Shown: positions 12,101 through 27,100 of the stretch, piece by piece
Layout of the letters: every line of letters starts with the position of its first letter
Numbering within the stretch: the stretch's first letter is position 1
Assembly (NCBI RefSeq): GCF_029227915.1
Contig: NC_079883.1
Span: 12,896,001 to 12,960,000, forward strand
Direction of reading: 5' to 3'
Origin: Hydractinia symbiolongicarpus
Lineage: Eukaryota > Cnidaria > Hydrozoa > Anthoathecata > Hydractiniidae
DNA: 64,000 nucleotides
The notes under the pieces: generated by a model
What the model was told of the DNA's origin: nothing
The model's input: the letters and a program-made list of their open reading frames with translations, nothing else
Database searches by the model: none
Program-made: the position numbers and the translations under genes

Positions 12101-15100
12101 TATATAGCAAAACATTGTCAGGCTAATTTTAAGTTTTGTTATATAAAATGTCAACATCGTCAAATTTAAAAAAAAATTCTGTTAGCATGACATGTCATGT
12201 GTTTTCTTTTCATATATAGATTGATGACACAACTTTGCGACTTGCTGAGGCATCGATTTTCACCATTACAGCATATGCATCATGGGTTAAATTTGACCAC
12301 CTCATTGCAAAAAATAAAATTCTTTTCCAAGTGTTGGTTTGGCTTCTCGAAGTTGACAAGCTTAAATCTCATGTTTGCAATTGCTTGAGCATAATTTTTG
12401 AAAGAAAGGTTAGCAATCTTTGTTATCTTTCTTCAGGGTCCTAAGTCTGTCCAAAGTCTATATTAAAGTCTAGTTTGGTTATATATATTATTTTGGTTTA
12501 GTTGAATAATTTTTTTTATCAAATGAGCAATTTTTTTTAAAAAATAGAAGGAGAGCAATTTCCATCAAAAGCAAAAGCTAATTATTGACATTATACATGA
12601 TGTAAGGTGTGAAATGCAAAGCAGTTTTATTGTTCACAGAAATTGTTTACTTCTCAGGCAGAAAACGAAAAGAGGGTGGAATTGTTGATTATTTTGTCTG
12701 AAGATGCACTGGGTATCGTAAAAAAGGCTGCTCTGTGAGTATAGTGTAGTATCGTTATAAACCTAATCACGTCATCTCCCTGATATTGATTTATTTCTTA
12801 AATAATGGTTTTACCATGTAAATTTCTCAAAGCCACTATTCTATTCTTGATATAAAAACATTTATAAGTAATCATTCATTTTACCTGATAAAACTTTGTG
12901 TATTTCATTTTAACAAACTTGTCTTGCTTACTTTGGTAATTTGTTCTTGAATTTCTATGTTAATTGGGTAATAAGGACACATCAAGACCCAAGTTCAGGA
13001 GAGTCTAAGTTAAGTTCTTAATTTTTATCTTACAACTAAAAAAAGTCATGCATAACCAGAACATTCATGAAATATTTTATTTTTAACCCATCAAATTTAA
13101 GGTGCAAGTTTAATTTATAATTTCTTGTACTGGTATAATAAATTGACTCATAAGGTATACATACAACAATAGTGTTGCTCACTAGTGGCAAACATGTAAG
13201 AAAATGTTATATTATTTATTTAGCATCGATTTTTCTACAATTTAAATCATGAAAAAACTTATTAATAACAAAACATGGATAAAAATGTGTGATAATTTGG
13301 CATGGACCAGAAATACCTCTAAGTTTTATACCCTAATCGAAATTTGGTATATAAATGGCTATATAAACACATTTAGCTCTTGCTATGTCTCAGAAACAAA
13401 TCATATACTTTTTCACAGTCCTTTTTTTGCTTTTTTTTTGTTGTTTCTGCTTTTATCAATTTGCTATGGGGATTTTTCATTTTCAGTGCTGCTTATAAAA
13501 AGGCAAGTGAATGTGAAGAAGAATATCAATTCTTGAAAAACCTTGTCAATATGATGTCGAACTTTGGAAGGTTTCAAATTGCATCATTATGGGTAAACGT
13601 TCGAACTTATTATAGTATAAGAATAACATTCTTTTGATATTTTTTTAACAACATGATAATAAAGGTTAATATGTCAGATCCAAATTACCGTAATGCTTGA
13701 ATAAACGCCCCCTTCCATTAAACGCCCCCCCCCCTTTTCAGTCATTTTTTAAATAAGCGCCCCCTCGAATAGACGCCCCCCCTTGAATAGACACCCCTTC
13801 CTCATAAGGGGAGTTTCTGCGAGTACTTAGTTACTTTTTTTCTAAATCTTAGGTTAAGGTTGGAAATTTAGCTTTTCACTTTTGAAGTTCATTCTCTAAA
13901 ACATGTGAATATCTTTTATTTTCTGTTGTGAAGATATATATTATAGGTATCCTTAAAAACTGCAAAATAGACGAAGTGTAAAAAATTTAATAAACACCCC
14001 CCTCTCCCAAAAATGTCAAAAAATTTAATAAATGCTCGGGCGGTTATTTGAAGCATTACGGTAGGTCTGTTACATGTTTTTTTATAAGCATGACATTTTT
14101 AAGCATGTGTATGCTTGAATTTAATAAATTTTTAAGCATAAAGCATTATGTGAAGCCTAAGAAAATGTTGTGAAGTTTTTATGTTTTTTGTTTCATGAGC
14201 AGTTTTCTTTTTGTTCTTTATGTCTGAATTAACCACTATGTAGTGAGATTTAAGTTGTAATTACTAATGTTCAAAATTATAGTGTAATATTTTTTTTTAA
14301 ATAAGCATATTTTAGGCTTGACAATGTGTTTTTCAAAAGCGCTTTGCGTTTTTTTTAAATTTAGTTATTTATTACGAAATGAATCTTTTTTATCTTCACC
14401 TCTCTAATGATGTTTCTAAAACCCAAAACAAAGATAAAAACAATGTTGAAACCTTGTAAAATAAACAAACATTGTTGTAGTTTTTAAGTCCCTGTGTTAA
14501 ATTTCATATACATGTAAATAGCATTTTACCAGGATTGATAACCTTAAATTTAATGTTTGCTTTCTTTTGTTAGGTTATCGGGATAAGTACAGCCAAGTTG
14601 TGGAAGTCCTTCTTCACTCACAAACTTATTCAAAAAGATAAAATGCTACAATCTCTTATTTCAGAATTATTGAACTGTTTATTTGTAAAGATGACTAGGG
14701 TAGGTACTGTAGAATTAGAAAATATCACGTCGATAGGGTGTGAAAACTTTAAGACAAAAATGTTTTTTTTCAATCTCCTACAATGAAACACCCTATTGTC
14801 ATAATATGTTATGCCAATGTTTACAAACAAACTTTTGCAATTTTTAGATTGGAAATCCTCTACTTCGATCTAGTCCAGGTAATTGCTTTAGCGTGATGGA
14901 CTTCTCTGATATTGAGGATTTTAATGAAGCATTTGGGGGTAAGTGACAAATAACAAGAATATTAACCCTTTCTCTTTACCCTGTATGTAACGTCTAAATG
15001 TAATTTTTGACTTTTAGGTCTATGATTAAAATATAACATGTTTTTGTAGTTATCTAAGATAATCTGAGGTGATATATGATGTTGAACTGATGTTGAATTG

Positions 15101-18100
15101 ATGTTGAATTGATGTTGAATTGATGTTGAATTGATGTTGTAGAACTCAAAAGTTATTTAACAAGTTATTTTAAATTTATGAAAAAACTCTTTTTGTTAAG
15201 ATTGTTTACATTTAAAGATTTTGATCTCGTGAATAAGATTATTCACACTTAAAGATTTTGACATTTAATTTGCATAAATTATGACAGGATTTCCATCATA
15301 TAAGCAGTGCTTTTTGCCATATTGGAGAAACAATGTGGCTATTAATAAGGGGGAGGTTCTCGTATTCAGAACCTGTTTTTAGTGAAAAAATGTTGAGCAT
15401 TTGCTTTTTATTTTCGAAAAAGCCTGGCATAGCCTGAAATTTTCAATAAAAGTACGAGTGGCAACAATATATGTCATTTTGGTCACACATAGTTTGTCAT
15501 TAGTTTGTATTGTCATAATTCTGGACCTGTATAAGATATAGAATCAAACTTTGTAGCAAAAACAAAATGGAAGACATTACAAACGTTCTCGGCAATGCTG
15601 CTAGTTTCTTACCACCAGTCCTGTTCAATTTTTTGTTTCCCCTTTTTTTAACTTTGGATTTGCTTGTCAATTTTAAAAAAAGAGATTATAGGCTAGTTCC
15701 AATAGGATTTATAATTATACCCACAAAATTTTATTGCAAAATAAAAGTTGCAGAATGGTCTACGAAAATGTATGGGCCTGGTATGCCATGTAATCCGGCT
15801 TTATTTTGAAAACATATTTTTCTGTTTTATTTCGGTGGCTCGTTTATCTTGGGAAAGTTTGAGTCCATTACCTTTCACTAGTCAAAAAAGAATTATAGAA
15901 GTTATGAGCAATTTTTGTGGAGCAAACATGAGAATGTTCACTAACAAAGTTCAAGATCATTTATCACCTTGCATTCCCTTTAACTTTTAACTTTTTATTT
16001 ATTTCAGATGCAAGATGTATCACAATGTGTGTTATAAAATTAATGACAGAACTTTCACCTGATGCTGTGCTGATGCATTGTTTATCAAATATAAAAGATG
16101 CTACATCCACGCCTCCTCCGTCAGTTTCAAGTAAGCTCTTTGTTCATCATGATATGTCTAATTTTTCTGTATGGTTCTTTCATCTTGTAGATTATTAATT
16201 AATATTATATTTATTATATTTATATTAATATTATATTTTATTATTAATTTCCCTTTGCACCCGTTATAAAAGCATATCTTTTAATAAATGTTAATTTTGC
16301 AACAACAGTTAACACGTAGAAACTTTTTTACCGACTGATGGCCTTGTGATAGAGCGTTCGCCTCCAGTGCAGAAAGTCTTGGGTTTAAATTCTGGTCTAG
16401 CCAGAGTGTGAATCTATTATTTCTGCTTAACGTTCAACATGAGAATAGGATTGATATCTTAGGCGATTGTCTAGTTGAGCGGTTGTTGTGCTTGGACGAC
16501 TTCCGTAGCTTAAATAGGAGCTTTAAATGCATTAGGACCACCTTCGCAGGATCCTCATTGATGACAGTTTTATAAGCAACTGAAGATGCTATCCTGGGTA
16601 AATAATAAAAATAATAATTATTATTATTTAATCCAATATTTCTTGTTGGTAATCTTACTAAAATAAATAGCCACAACGATTGGAAAAGTTTGAAGAATAT
16701 TAAACTATTTCAGAACTTACTTTGTTTTGCCTATCTAATAATACAAGAGACTCAAATAATTTGTTTAAAACTTGGTTATTATGTGACTATAGAAATATAG
16801 GCGAAGATGGTAGCACGTTCGGCTTGTACTCATAAGGTTTCAGGTTCGAGTCCCCACTCCGACGCACTTTAAATGTAGTGTTGTCAGTCTATTTAGTGCT
16901 ATCTACTGACCGCTGATCGGCTTGTGTAGCAGACAAACAAGTTAGAGCAATGCTATACTTATCTCTAGCGGTAATGTAACAAAGTTAATGAAATCTCAAA
17001 GGACGTTAAAACTTTCCGTTACTTATAATATTGATAATTAGGTACTGTGCAAATGTTTATTGATACTGTAGGCGATAAAGTTGACGAAGCCATGCAGACG
17101 ATGCATTATATACGTTGGGAAGCTTTGGCTCAATATTCTCGAAATGCTTTTAGTTGTGTTTATTTCAAGTCTTGCAAGGTATTGTAATAATCACCTATTG
17201 ATAATCACTTATTGTGACAAAACTATAGTTGGATTTCAGCGTGACGTCATTTGTTCACTTGTTAGCGGTAAGCTCTTTGGCTCTGACATTTGCGTGCTAT
17301 AAAAAAATGCTAGGATTTGGTGAAGTAAAGTCTTTTCCTGTATATTTCTTCTCACGAAAACATCGTTGAGATTATAAACTATCATCGAGTGTATAGATTG
17401 GTATGCCTTCTGATTTATTTGAATTCATTTAAAGTCCTAAAAATACCTTTGTGCGAAGAAATAGACTCATAATTACTTTGCTTCACCTAGCGCCCCCAAC
17501 TTTTTTTCCTGCCACGCAAGTGTCAAGGCCGAAAACCGCTTAAAATATAAACAACGGAATTCATCTATTGTTTCGTGTGGCTGTAGGTAGTACAAACAAG
17601 TCTTGTATTGTAACACGTGTTAAATTTGTTGTTTAGAATATTTCACCGGATGTTGTTAATTTATTTAATGATGTACTGAACTCGTTACTGGTATATAAGT
17701 GTGAGGTAAAATCAACTATCTGATTTTGCTTTATGTTACAGAGAATTTACAATTTATGAAACTACACTGGACTTATACCTTCACTGCTTTTATTAAGTAA
17801 TACATTAGTTGTTTATCTTACATTTTGTGAATTAATTAATTCTTTGCCTTTGATTTTAAGCATTAAGTTAATTTAGTATAACAACCGAGTTCAAAATTTG
17901 TTCACTTTAAATTCTGTAATGGCAAAATTTTGTGAATATAAGGTGATAAAGGATGCCTAAAAAAGGTTTTCATTGGTTAATAATAAGGTACCGTAATTAT
18001 TGGAATGAGATTTTTGGGTGCTTAATAATTTTATTTTTTGAGGCCTTTCTCAAGAAGAGCAGTTTAAAGATGTTAGTTGCTGTTTCAAATCATTATGTAT

Positions 18101-21100
18101 CTTTACTAACTTCTCATAAATGTAACATTAAATGTCGCGTTTGAGAATTATTATTGCTCTTTTATAGGCTCCAGTGTTTTTAATTCCAGTTGTTAGCTGC
18201 ATGGAGGCCATTTTTCCTGTCTTCAAATACTCCCAGGAATATTTATTACCTGCAATGCAAATGGTAAGGTGATTTTTTTGACTATGAATTGAGATGAATT
18301 AAAGCTTCCACAACATCAACTTGCTCTAGCGGTCATGGTGTAATAATAGCGTATTCGGCTAGTAATCATAAGGTTTCAGGTTCGAGTCTCCACTCCGGCG
18401 CACTTTAAATGTAGTGTTGTCAGCCCATTTGGTGCCATCTACTGACCGCCAAACAGCTTGTGTGGCAGGCGAGCAAGTTAGAGCAATGCTATACTTATCT
18501 CTTGCGGTATTGTAACATAATTACAGTTGGAGGGGAGGAAGAGCCAGCCATTAGGATGGAATCCCCAAGGACAATAAAATTTCCCGTTACTTACTTTCTT
18601 GCTCATTGATATATCTGTGGATAGCTGGATTCTTCAAGGGAAATGAAGGTTTATTTTTAGTTATTTACTAGTTCTGTTTAGTTAATTGGCGTGATAAGCA
18701 CGAGCAGTACAACAGCTGATCAACAACAGGGAAAACTCAAAAGACAAGCATGTGGATCGTTCAGTAATTTGTGCAAAGAAATTCCGGAAATACTAGTGGT
18801 ACGGTGTTCTGTTGTACACGGGTTTGAAAATCTGAATGCTTTAATGAAATTAAAGCAGCTCCTTTGTTCATACATACACTGTTTTGTATCAAAGGAAATC
18901 TAAACTATAGAACTATAAAAATAAAGTATTAAATTTTGATTTTTTTAAATATGCACCTTTCATTACCATGGATACAAATGTTTTTTTAGAACATTTTTGC
19001 TGACTTGCAGATACTGTTTGCTGATCAATTTCAACAACCACATCTCACCAATCATGACAAGGCCATGTTACTGGAAGGTCTTTTAACAATTAGGTAAATT
19101 CAATTGCCAACCGTTCTGTACAATGCTTACGAAATCATGCCGAAATTGAAAAGTTCAAATCGACTATTGAAAACTAGCTACTATCAATTTTGTCATACTG
19201 ATATGGATTTGATGGTGAATCTCTTTAGAATTGCTATTAATCAAGAAAGCTCGCTACCATTTCATCCCTATAACAATAGCTGTTGTCTGTCTGTTTACCT
19301 GTTACGAAAACACGAAATGCGATATATAAAGGACGGGCGACCCCGCAGATTTTTCGTTCTCTCTATAATAGCAGTATTTTGTCTGTTTGTCTGCTAAATA
19401 AAGCCTCGTGCAACGGGCACACCAAGTAGCGTGTAGTTTAAAGACGAGCGACCCCGTGGATTTTTCCACGGGTTAACGACTAGTTTCTATAATAATCGCC
19501 GTCTGTTAGCCAAAACCTGGTCATGCTAAACCACGCACGAACTCCTAAAATTAAAATAAGTAATGTGATTTATTTTTATCGACTTTGATGCGACGTGCAA
19601 ATTGCGGTGGATATTCCACGGACTTACGGCTAGTAAAATACATTTCTGCTGTTTCTTGTGCTCGTGAATAAGGCCGATCCTATTCTTGTTGACCCTGGGT
19701 TGCAAATATGATTCGAGAAAGAAGAGTTTTTTAATTTTTTTTTTTTTTTTGCTCGTATAAAAGTAGCTTGGGTTTGCTACAACAAATTCTAGTCAATAAT
19801 ATGTTTATGTGTTATAGTAATCACTTACAAGATGGTGAGGTACAAAAAGACTTCATATGTAAGATGTTTGAATATGCAGGAAGATCATTCGACAAAGTGA
19901 AAGAGTAAGTTCTTATTTTTTCGAGTGTTTTTTTATTTGCTCGTTTGTCTGTTGGGAGGTGTAAGAAGCATAACTATGTACATAATTTAAACTCCTTACT
20001 TAACTTTGTTACTGTTTCCTTTTTGTTTTTAAGGAGACACAATTATCAATTTTTGTACTTTAAAATTTTATGTCAAATCAGAAACATGAAAAATTAGTTC
20101 CAACGCGACACTTGACCCTCCTGTTTCATGTTTTGTCACGAATTTAGGCCCACGGTTTTACAGAGAGCAAGCATACCAATCCCTCCAGCGTTTATTTAAA
20201 GGGCTACAATTCTCCATCACACATGGCTGTGTGAAATATAGTGAAATGTACTTTGAAAATTTACAGAAGAAAGATAATTTTTATTAACCTCACTGGCCTT
20301 ACTTATGTTTTAGTGCTTAGAAAACTAAGTTCTAACAAAAATAATAATAAACACCATTTCTGAGTATTGAGTATAAAGTAATATAGAGGTACAAAGGACT
20401 TCATTAAAGGTTGTTGTCTCTTGGTCAAGTATAATACGCCATTTCGTAATTAGCGCAGCCATATTTTATTTTACCGCAAGTAAAGCAAGTTAGACTTTGA
20501 CCTCCCGTTCTCCGGAAAGAAGTCTACAGACAGTGCTAAAATGAAGAGGTTCTTTTAACAGATTAACTCTTTACATTGATTTTTTTGATTATTTTTATAT
20601 ATCAGCATTGTCTTTTAAGCCTTTGTTTTGCAGTAAAATTATATGTTTCAAAACATGTCAAACCCAAGGTGTATTGGAAATTCCGATTTACAACACGATA
20701 CAAGGTCTGGGGGAACAGGATTTAATACTGTTGCCTTAATGTAAACAAAGACTTGCCAAAATGGGCGATAAATCTCTCAAAAAAGCCTCTCCTTTTTGGT
20801 ATATACTTCTTGTATGCTTCGTTACCGAAAACAGAAGGTTCAAAGTCCAACTTGCACCTCTTGCGGGAAAATTAAATATGGCTGTGCTAATTCCGAAAAG
20901 GCGTATGAAAGTGAATTTTAAGATTCAGGTTTAAAAAAAGGTATTGGGGTTTTATATAGTGATGTTCTTAATCACGTTTTAGTACTTTGGATGATACAAT
21001 GAAGTTCGCTGTGTTTTTTGGTTTGAATAAAAGTTGTGTTGAAGACGGTATGCTAATTTTTCGAATTGCAGTTCCTTGCTGTAGTGGTTGAATGATTGGT

Positions 21101-24100
21101 GCCGTATGTGGTAGATATATTAACTAAACATATCCGTTTTGTTGTGGTACTAAGGATGGTTTCTACCTGAAAATTTTTTACAACCTTTTAAAGCTTGTTG
21201 CGCTTACTTAGGTTTAAATATATTTTTGTATTTGCGAGTTATCAATCTGTGATTTTTTACTGTCCTATATCTCTTGCTTTTAGACGAATTAAAAAACAGG
21301 CGGAAAGAAGTGAGTTGAATTGTTTTTTGTAGTTTAACAGCTAACCCTTTTTAGACCCATAAAGGCTAGTAATTTGTAGGCTAGTACATTGGAAATGTTT
21401 AAGTTTTAGCGTGTTAAATTATTATGGAGTATGCTTTAAAAACTGTTAATACTTGTGAAACAAATATTTCCACTGCGTTCAAAGCGAAATTTTTGAAGAT
21501 TGTTTTAAGATCTGCGGATATAGTGAATTTCTAAAGAGTTGGTGCAATTTATAAGGGCTTGGAAATAGAAAATTGAGTTACCAATTTTACAGTGTTTTTG
21601 TATAAATGACTGCTTTTCTTAGAAAGGAAATTAAAAAATAATTTACTCATTCTTCCATTAGTTTTTTTTTTTGCAAATTTGAGTCCAAAACAACTTCTAG
21701 ATAGTTTGGAAGTTGGAATGATAAGAGGATAAAGGATAAATTTTATTTAAAACGCTATTTTGAGTTTGCCGCCATTATTATATGGTAACAATGGCTACAA
21801 AGAAACATTCGCAAATTTGTAAAAACATATTATAGATATTAACATTGTCGCATAGATTTTCATGCCAAAAGAAAATGCTTGTAATCTAGGTTTTTAGATT
21901 AACCAAAATTTATTACTTTAAAAAAAGATTTTTTACTTTAGGTCATGATGGCGCTTTATATATACCAAGCAGTGTCGAGATGTTTTGCAGTTACAAATGA
22001 GAAAACGGTATTCTAAAAATTATTTACTTGATATAATATACAGATGTTTTTAGTGGTATCGCTACGAATAAGTGAAGCACCTGAAAGTTGGCATCAGTTA
22101 TTGTAATATCACCAACACGCTTAGATAATATTTCACTGACTCCAGTTGAACATACTTATTTTGTCTACAGATGGATGACAACCCTACCGAACAAGCGATT
22201 AACGAAAGTACTCAAAAATATCCATGGGTTCAACTAATGATAAATGTTTTACCAACTATGTTCGATTTAGCCAAGTAGGTATTTTTTTTTCGGTTGATTC
22301 ATAATAGGGTTGTTAAGTTTCCTTTACTCGCCTTCGAACATAAGAATCATTTGTCTGCTAGAAAAATCCTTGTAAAAAATGAGAAATATATTTAACTTCT
22401 AAGATTTATATTCACATTTAGACAGTTTTGCCTCTTGTGGACCATAGAAGATCAGTTAATACCAAACGCATTATCACAAAGTAAAATTGAAGCTCAAAGT
22501 GTTGCAAGTAAGTAAAATACTATTATTATTTTTCCGAATATTTTTACAGGATATAGCCACTTCTATTCTTCTGTGGGTCCTGTGTTTAGAATGTATGCAT
22601 TAAGTATACACCGGCATTACCTACCCAATTTCCCTCACATGGCATGGGTTGACCCGTAGCTGTGGTAAAGGCACTTGCTAAATATACCCGCGCCGTGGAC
22701 CGAACCACGAACCTTGTGGTTACGAAGCGAACTCCATAATCACAAGGCCACGCGCAATAACAAAGATGATACTTTAATATGTTGGTTGATCAACTTTTTT
22801 AATACAGCGCCTGGACAAGTTGCTATAGATACCCACTTTAGCACATTGATAATTTAAATAATTTTGGATGCCCTACCGTTTGATGGGGATGTGGGATCGA
22901 TGCATTACGAAAAATTTCTTTAACTTAACTACAATAATAAGTTAATTTTAACAGTAACTGCAGCCATGTCTAGTTTTATGTATGGTCATACTAACTAGAT
23001 CTGGAATTGAAAATTTTAACATTCTGTGTTTCCTTGTAGATAAAAGTGATGACGATACAAATTTAGGAAATTTAGTTCAAAATCATCTTATGGTACTTCA
23101 CGGTTTAATGTACGTTATATTTATATTATTTTCAGGCCTGACCTTATTGAAGTTTCATTTTTCAGTTAACTATTTTACCTTTTTTTGTCATTAGTTACAT
23201 AGCCATAGTTGGCTAGTCAATGTTAACGCTGCACTAAAATTTTGGCCCCAATTTGCACCAAACTGGCCAGCAAACCTACTTTTATTTATTTTGTTTAGCT
23301 ACACAACATTGTTTCACTGTGGCACATGTATCGGTCCAGCACTGTATTCTTTAGCTGAACTACAAGTTGTCATGGTTGAAAAATTAGTTAAGCCGTGGAC
23401 GCACTTACCTAATTATAGGTTAAGGAAAATATGGCGTATCTTTTCATTACACATACGGTCATGTGTTTAAATTACTATATTGTTACACGTTTCAGTTTTT
23501 AACAGTTTTTTATTTTTTTATTTTTTTCAGTTTATTATTAAAGAAATGCATATTGTTTTTCCAAAATACTGCTTCCTACAATTTTCTTGCTTAAATTTAT
23601 AAGTAATCTATAGTTCTTACTATAGCTGCTAATTATCGAAATAAGTCATTAAAAAACTGGAATTTTTAACACTGATGACATACATTTTTACCTTAATAAG
23701 TGTGAACAAGGATTTGTTAAAGGATTCGTGCTGTCTTGTCCAGCAGCGAATTATGAAGCGTTGATGGGCCCATTTCTTTCTGTAGCAGTTAAAGATATGT
23801 TTGAGGTAGGAATTGTACGAATGGTGTTGTCGTTGTTTTGTCGGTTTTTTGTCGACGTCGTTGTTGACGTTGCGGTGGGTATAATTACTACGCAGTGAGG
23901 ACAGGAAGAAACGACGACCAACTTGAGAGTTTTTACTGCAGGTCACGGAATGTTTGCTAAACAAAGTCCAACTTTTTTGTCCAATTAGTTGTTTAAAGGG
24001 ATTCTTGCATTGAAAATGATATTTTTATATGTTGTGGAGGATAAAAAGTTGTTTATCAAGTCCTTTGGAATTTTTAAAAAAATCCTTTTTCATTCTCAAG

Positions 24101-27100
24101 TTATTCAACATTTAAATATTTAAAATCTGAGAACTTATGACAATATGTTGACGTTACATTTCTACCTTTAATTAAAGATGAGATCACTTTTAAGCTACAA
24201 ATTCACATATGTCAAGATATCATCAAGAGCATAAGTCCACACTACTAAAAAGTTTTGATATTTTGTAAGTTTGCAAGATATTTCAAGTATTAATTTATGC
24301 TTACTACCTTATGACATCATTAATGATGATGTCATAAGGTCGGATGGGAATCTTTGAAGCTTAATATCTCAAGAACAAAAAAGATTTTTAAAAAATTCCA
24401 AAAGAATAAAAAACTTTTTATCCTCTTTAACACAAAAAAATTCATTTTCAATGCAGGAATCCCTTTATGTCAACAACAATAACTTCATATTCTTTTACTA
24501 CAGATAATGTTGGTTTTAACATGTTGACAAAAAATACTTCATCGCGGCGACACAATGTGTTTTCCTATGATATCGTTGATTTTGTCGTGTCGTGGCTATT
24601 GTTTTAACTAATAATACACTATATCTGATAACATTTCGATCCTACCACAGTGTGTCCACTCTTTTAAAAAATTTAAAACTAGGGAAACTTGTTTTGCAAA
24701 AATAATGAAAATACAGCCGTTGTAAAAATGATCAAAATACACAGCTCTCCTTTTCATTGGATCTTGCTATAAGGGAATGTTTCAACGTCCTCTATTAAAC
24801 ATCATTATCACTTAACTTTTTTTTTGATTTTAGAGATTGTGTGTGGAATGGAAAAAAATTGAAGAATTAGTTAAAACGAAAAAAGAGTAAGTTCAAAGAA
24901 TTTCTTTTTTTCCTTAATTTGTGTTTTAATGTATTTTTCTTTGCATTTATTTTGAAAATTTATGTTCCACCAGCGACGCGTTGCATGTAGTTAACTTTTC
25001 CTTTTTGTGGTTTTCCGTTTAAAATCCACTTCCTTTTTTACATTTTATTTTGACTAACAAAGGTGATAAATTAGACTTTGCGGTTTTTTTACCCCCGTCT
25101 GTTACAAGTTTGGAAATTAGTTAAGAAGACAGTGAAAATGTTAATTGAATTTTTCAGAGTATATAAAGGAAAAGAAGTTAGGGCTATAATAATAATTAGG
25201 AGTTTAGGAGAAATACCTAGGAGGGAAAACGACTATCAATTTTCTCCCTTAGTGGGAGAAAATTCGATTGATAGTCGGGAAATAGTCACCAACGCTTTTT
25301 TTTAATTCTGGCATCATGAATTTTCAATCAGCAGTCCTGCCCGCGCTGTTCGCCCCTCCTTTAACGTCGTTGTTCAAGTGTTAGAAACAAAACATTAGCG
25401 TGTTTTCTGTTCTATTTTTAGAAATATGTCTGATGGCGAGGGGAACAACGAGAAAGCAGAAATAATAGAAGAAAGAAATATGTATAATTTATCTAAAGAG
25501 TTTATTGATATAATAGGTATGTAAAATATTTTCCATTTTTATCGTGTGATTTTTTCAGGATTATTTCTGATTTGAATTTATTCTTGTTATCCGATAAATT
25601 TGCTGCGGCGACTCATCTGTTGTCAAAATAGTCACCCTATTAAAATCCGGCTTTAACGGTCGAGTATAATTATTAGATAAGATGAGATTGAAACAGTTCA
25701 ATCTGCAGTCGCCAGAACTGCGAGATGGATACAAAACCATATACACCTTGAATATCGTAAAAGTGGTAATATCCTTACGATACTCGCGCGTAGCTTGTCT
25801 GGATGACGTGCACATTTAGATGTAAGATTTCTCATGGCTTGTCCGTGTCGGTATACATTACTGAATTTACTCAGTGTCCCTAAAGTTAAAATGAAAAATT
25901 TTTCTTAAATAAATTTACAAATTTCAAATACTGGAGATGGTCTATTGTTTTCTTGGTTATTATTTTTTTCCTAAACCATTATTCTCTTGTTTTGTATTCT
26001 ATGCCATCCCCATGGATCCCCTCCTCCCTGTCCCCTATACCCCAGCCTGAAATAGAGTGAGTTATACATGATCTTAAAAAATTTTTACAGTAATAATTGC
26101 ATTCTTTCTTTTAGTTTCATTGTGTGTATTTAAAAGAGAAAAAGAAAAGGAGGGCGTGAAAATTTCCGAGAGTAAGTCATCACTTGTATGTACGTGTATT
26201 TTCTGTTTACACGGCATATACTCCATGATTCTTTTTCAGTCGTACTGCGAAGCAAATTATGAGTGTTTCGGCAGTTTAGGCAGCAAACGTTTGCCTTACC
26301 ATTTATTATTCGTGATGACTGGCCAAACGCACCCTTTATTAAAAATAAAATGTGAGGTAGTTTTTTAATTAAAGGAAATGTGACCACGAAGAGGCAAATT
26401 ATCAAGGCACCAATGAAAAAAATTGCGGCGTGTCGGCGATGGACGAAACAGCTTTTCGGTCGAATAGTATAAAAACCAAGTCCTAACATGCTTCATTTTA
26501 ACCAATGAAATGGTTTTATCTTCGCCAAAGCAAAAGAGGTTAACTTGAAACAAGTAAAATCACTTTGAAGTTTCATTTTAAATATTATCGACTAGTTTCT
26601 ACATATTACAAATGTCATAATCATGATACAGTAAAAAATTTTTTAGTGTTGTATATAAAAAACACGGTAAATTTTATGAAATATGTCCAGGTCTTCTGCA
26701 TTAGCAGTACCGGAGTCTGTTACTAATGCAAAATCCCATGGCTCAGTGACATGTTTAGAACCTAATGTATATATGAGAAAATGCTAAAATATGTTAAACA
26801 AAACAAGAATGGTATCCGACATCAGTGTTCAGTTCAGGTCAATTTACACAAACGGAAATTATTTGTAGCTATATCAGGAAATTATTTCACAGTGTAAAAA
26901 TTGATATATGTGTTTGAAGATTTTTAGTACGTGTTGACGATTCCACGAGAACCGCTCCTGAGAACATTCCTTATTAGAACAGAATTATTATGTCACCGAC
27001 TGTGCAGCATGTGTCACAGCTAGCTAGCTGTCTCAACGAATTCTCTTATGATGCTAGCATACAGAATCCTTTGAGACCTAAATAGATAGTTTCATGCCAA

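Noticed and set aside
16331-18595. tRNA genes (B-box-like sequences)
   Set aside because: Each is followed by a shared non-tRNA body and occurs in more than one copy, so they are SINE heads, and the cloverleaf is not intact.
23629-23964. 111-codon minus-strand frame
   Set aside because: It is antisense to XPO5 exon 25 and has no protein-like pattern of its own.
26130-26489. 119-codon minus-strand frame with a hydrophobic segment
   Set aside because: It overlaps XPO5 exon 28 antisense; the hydrophobic run is expected from A/T-rich sequence, and there is no family match.
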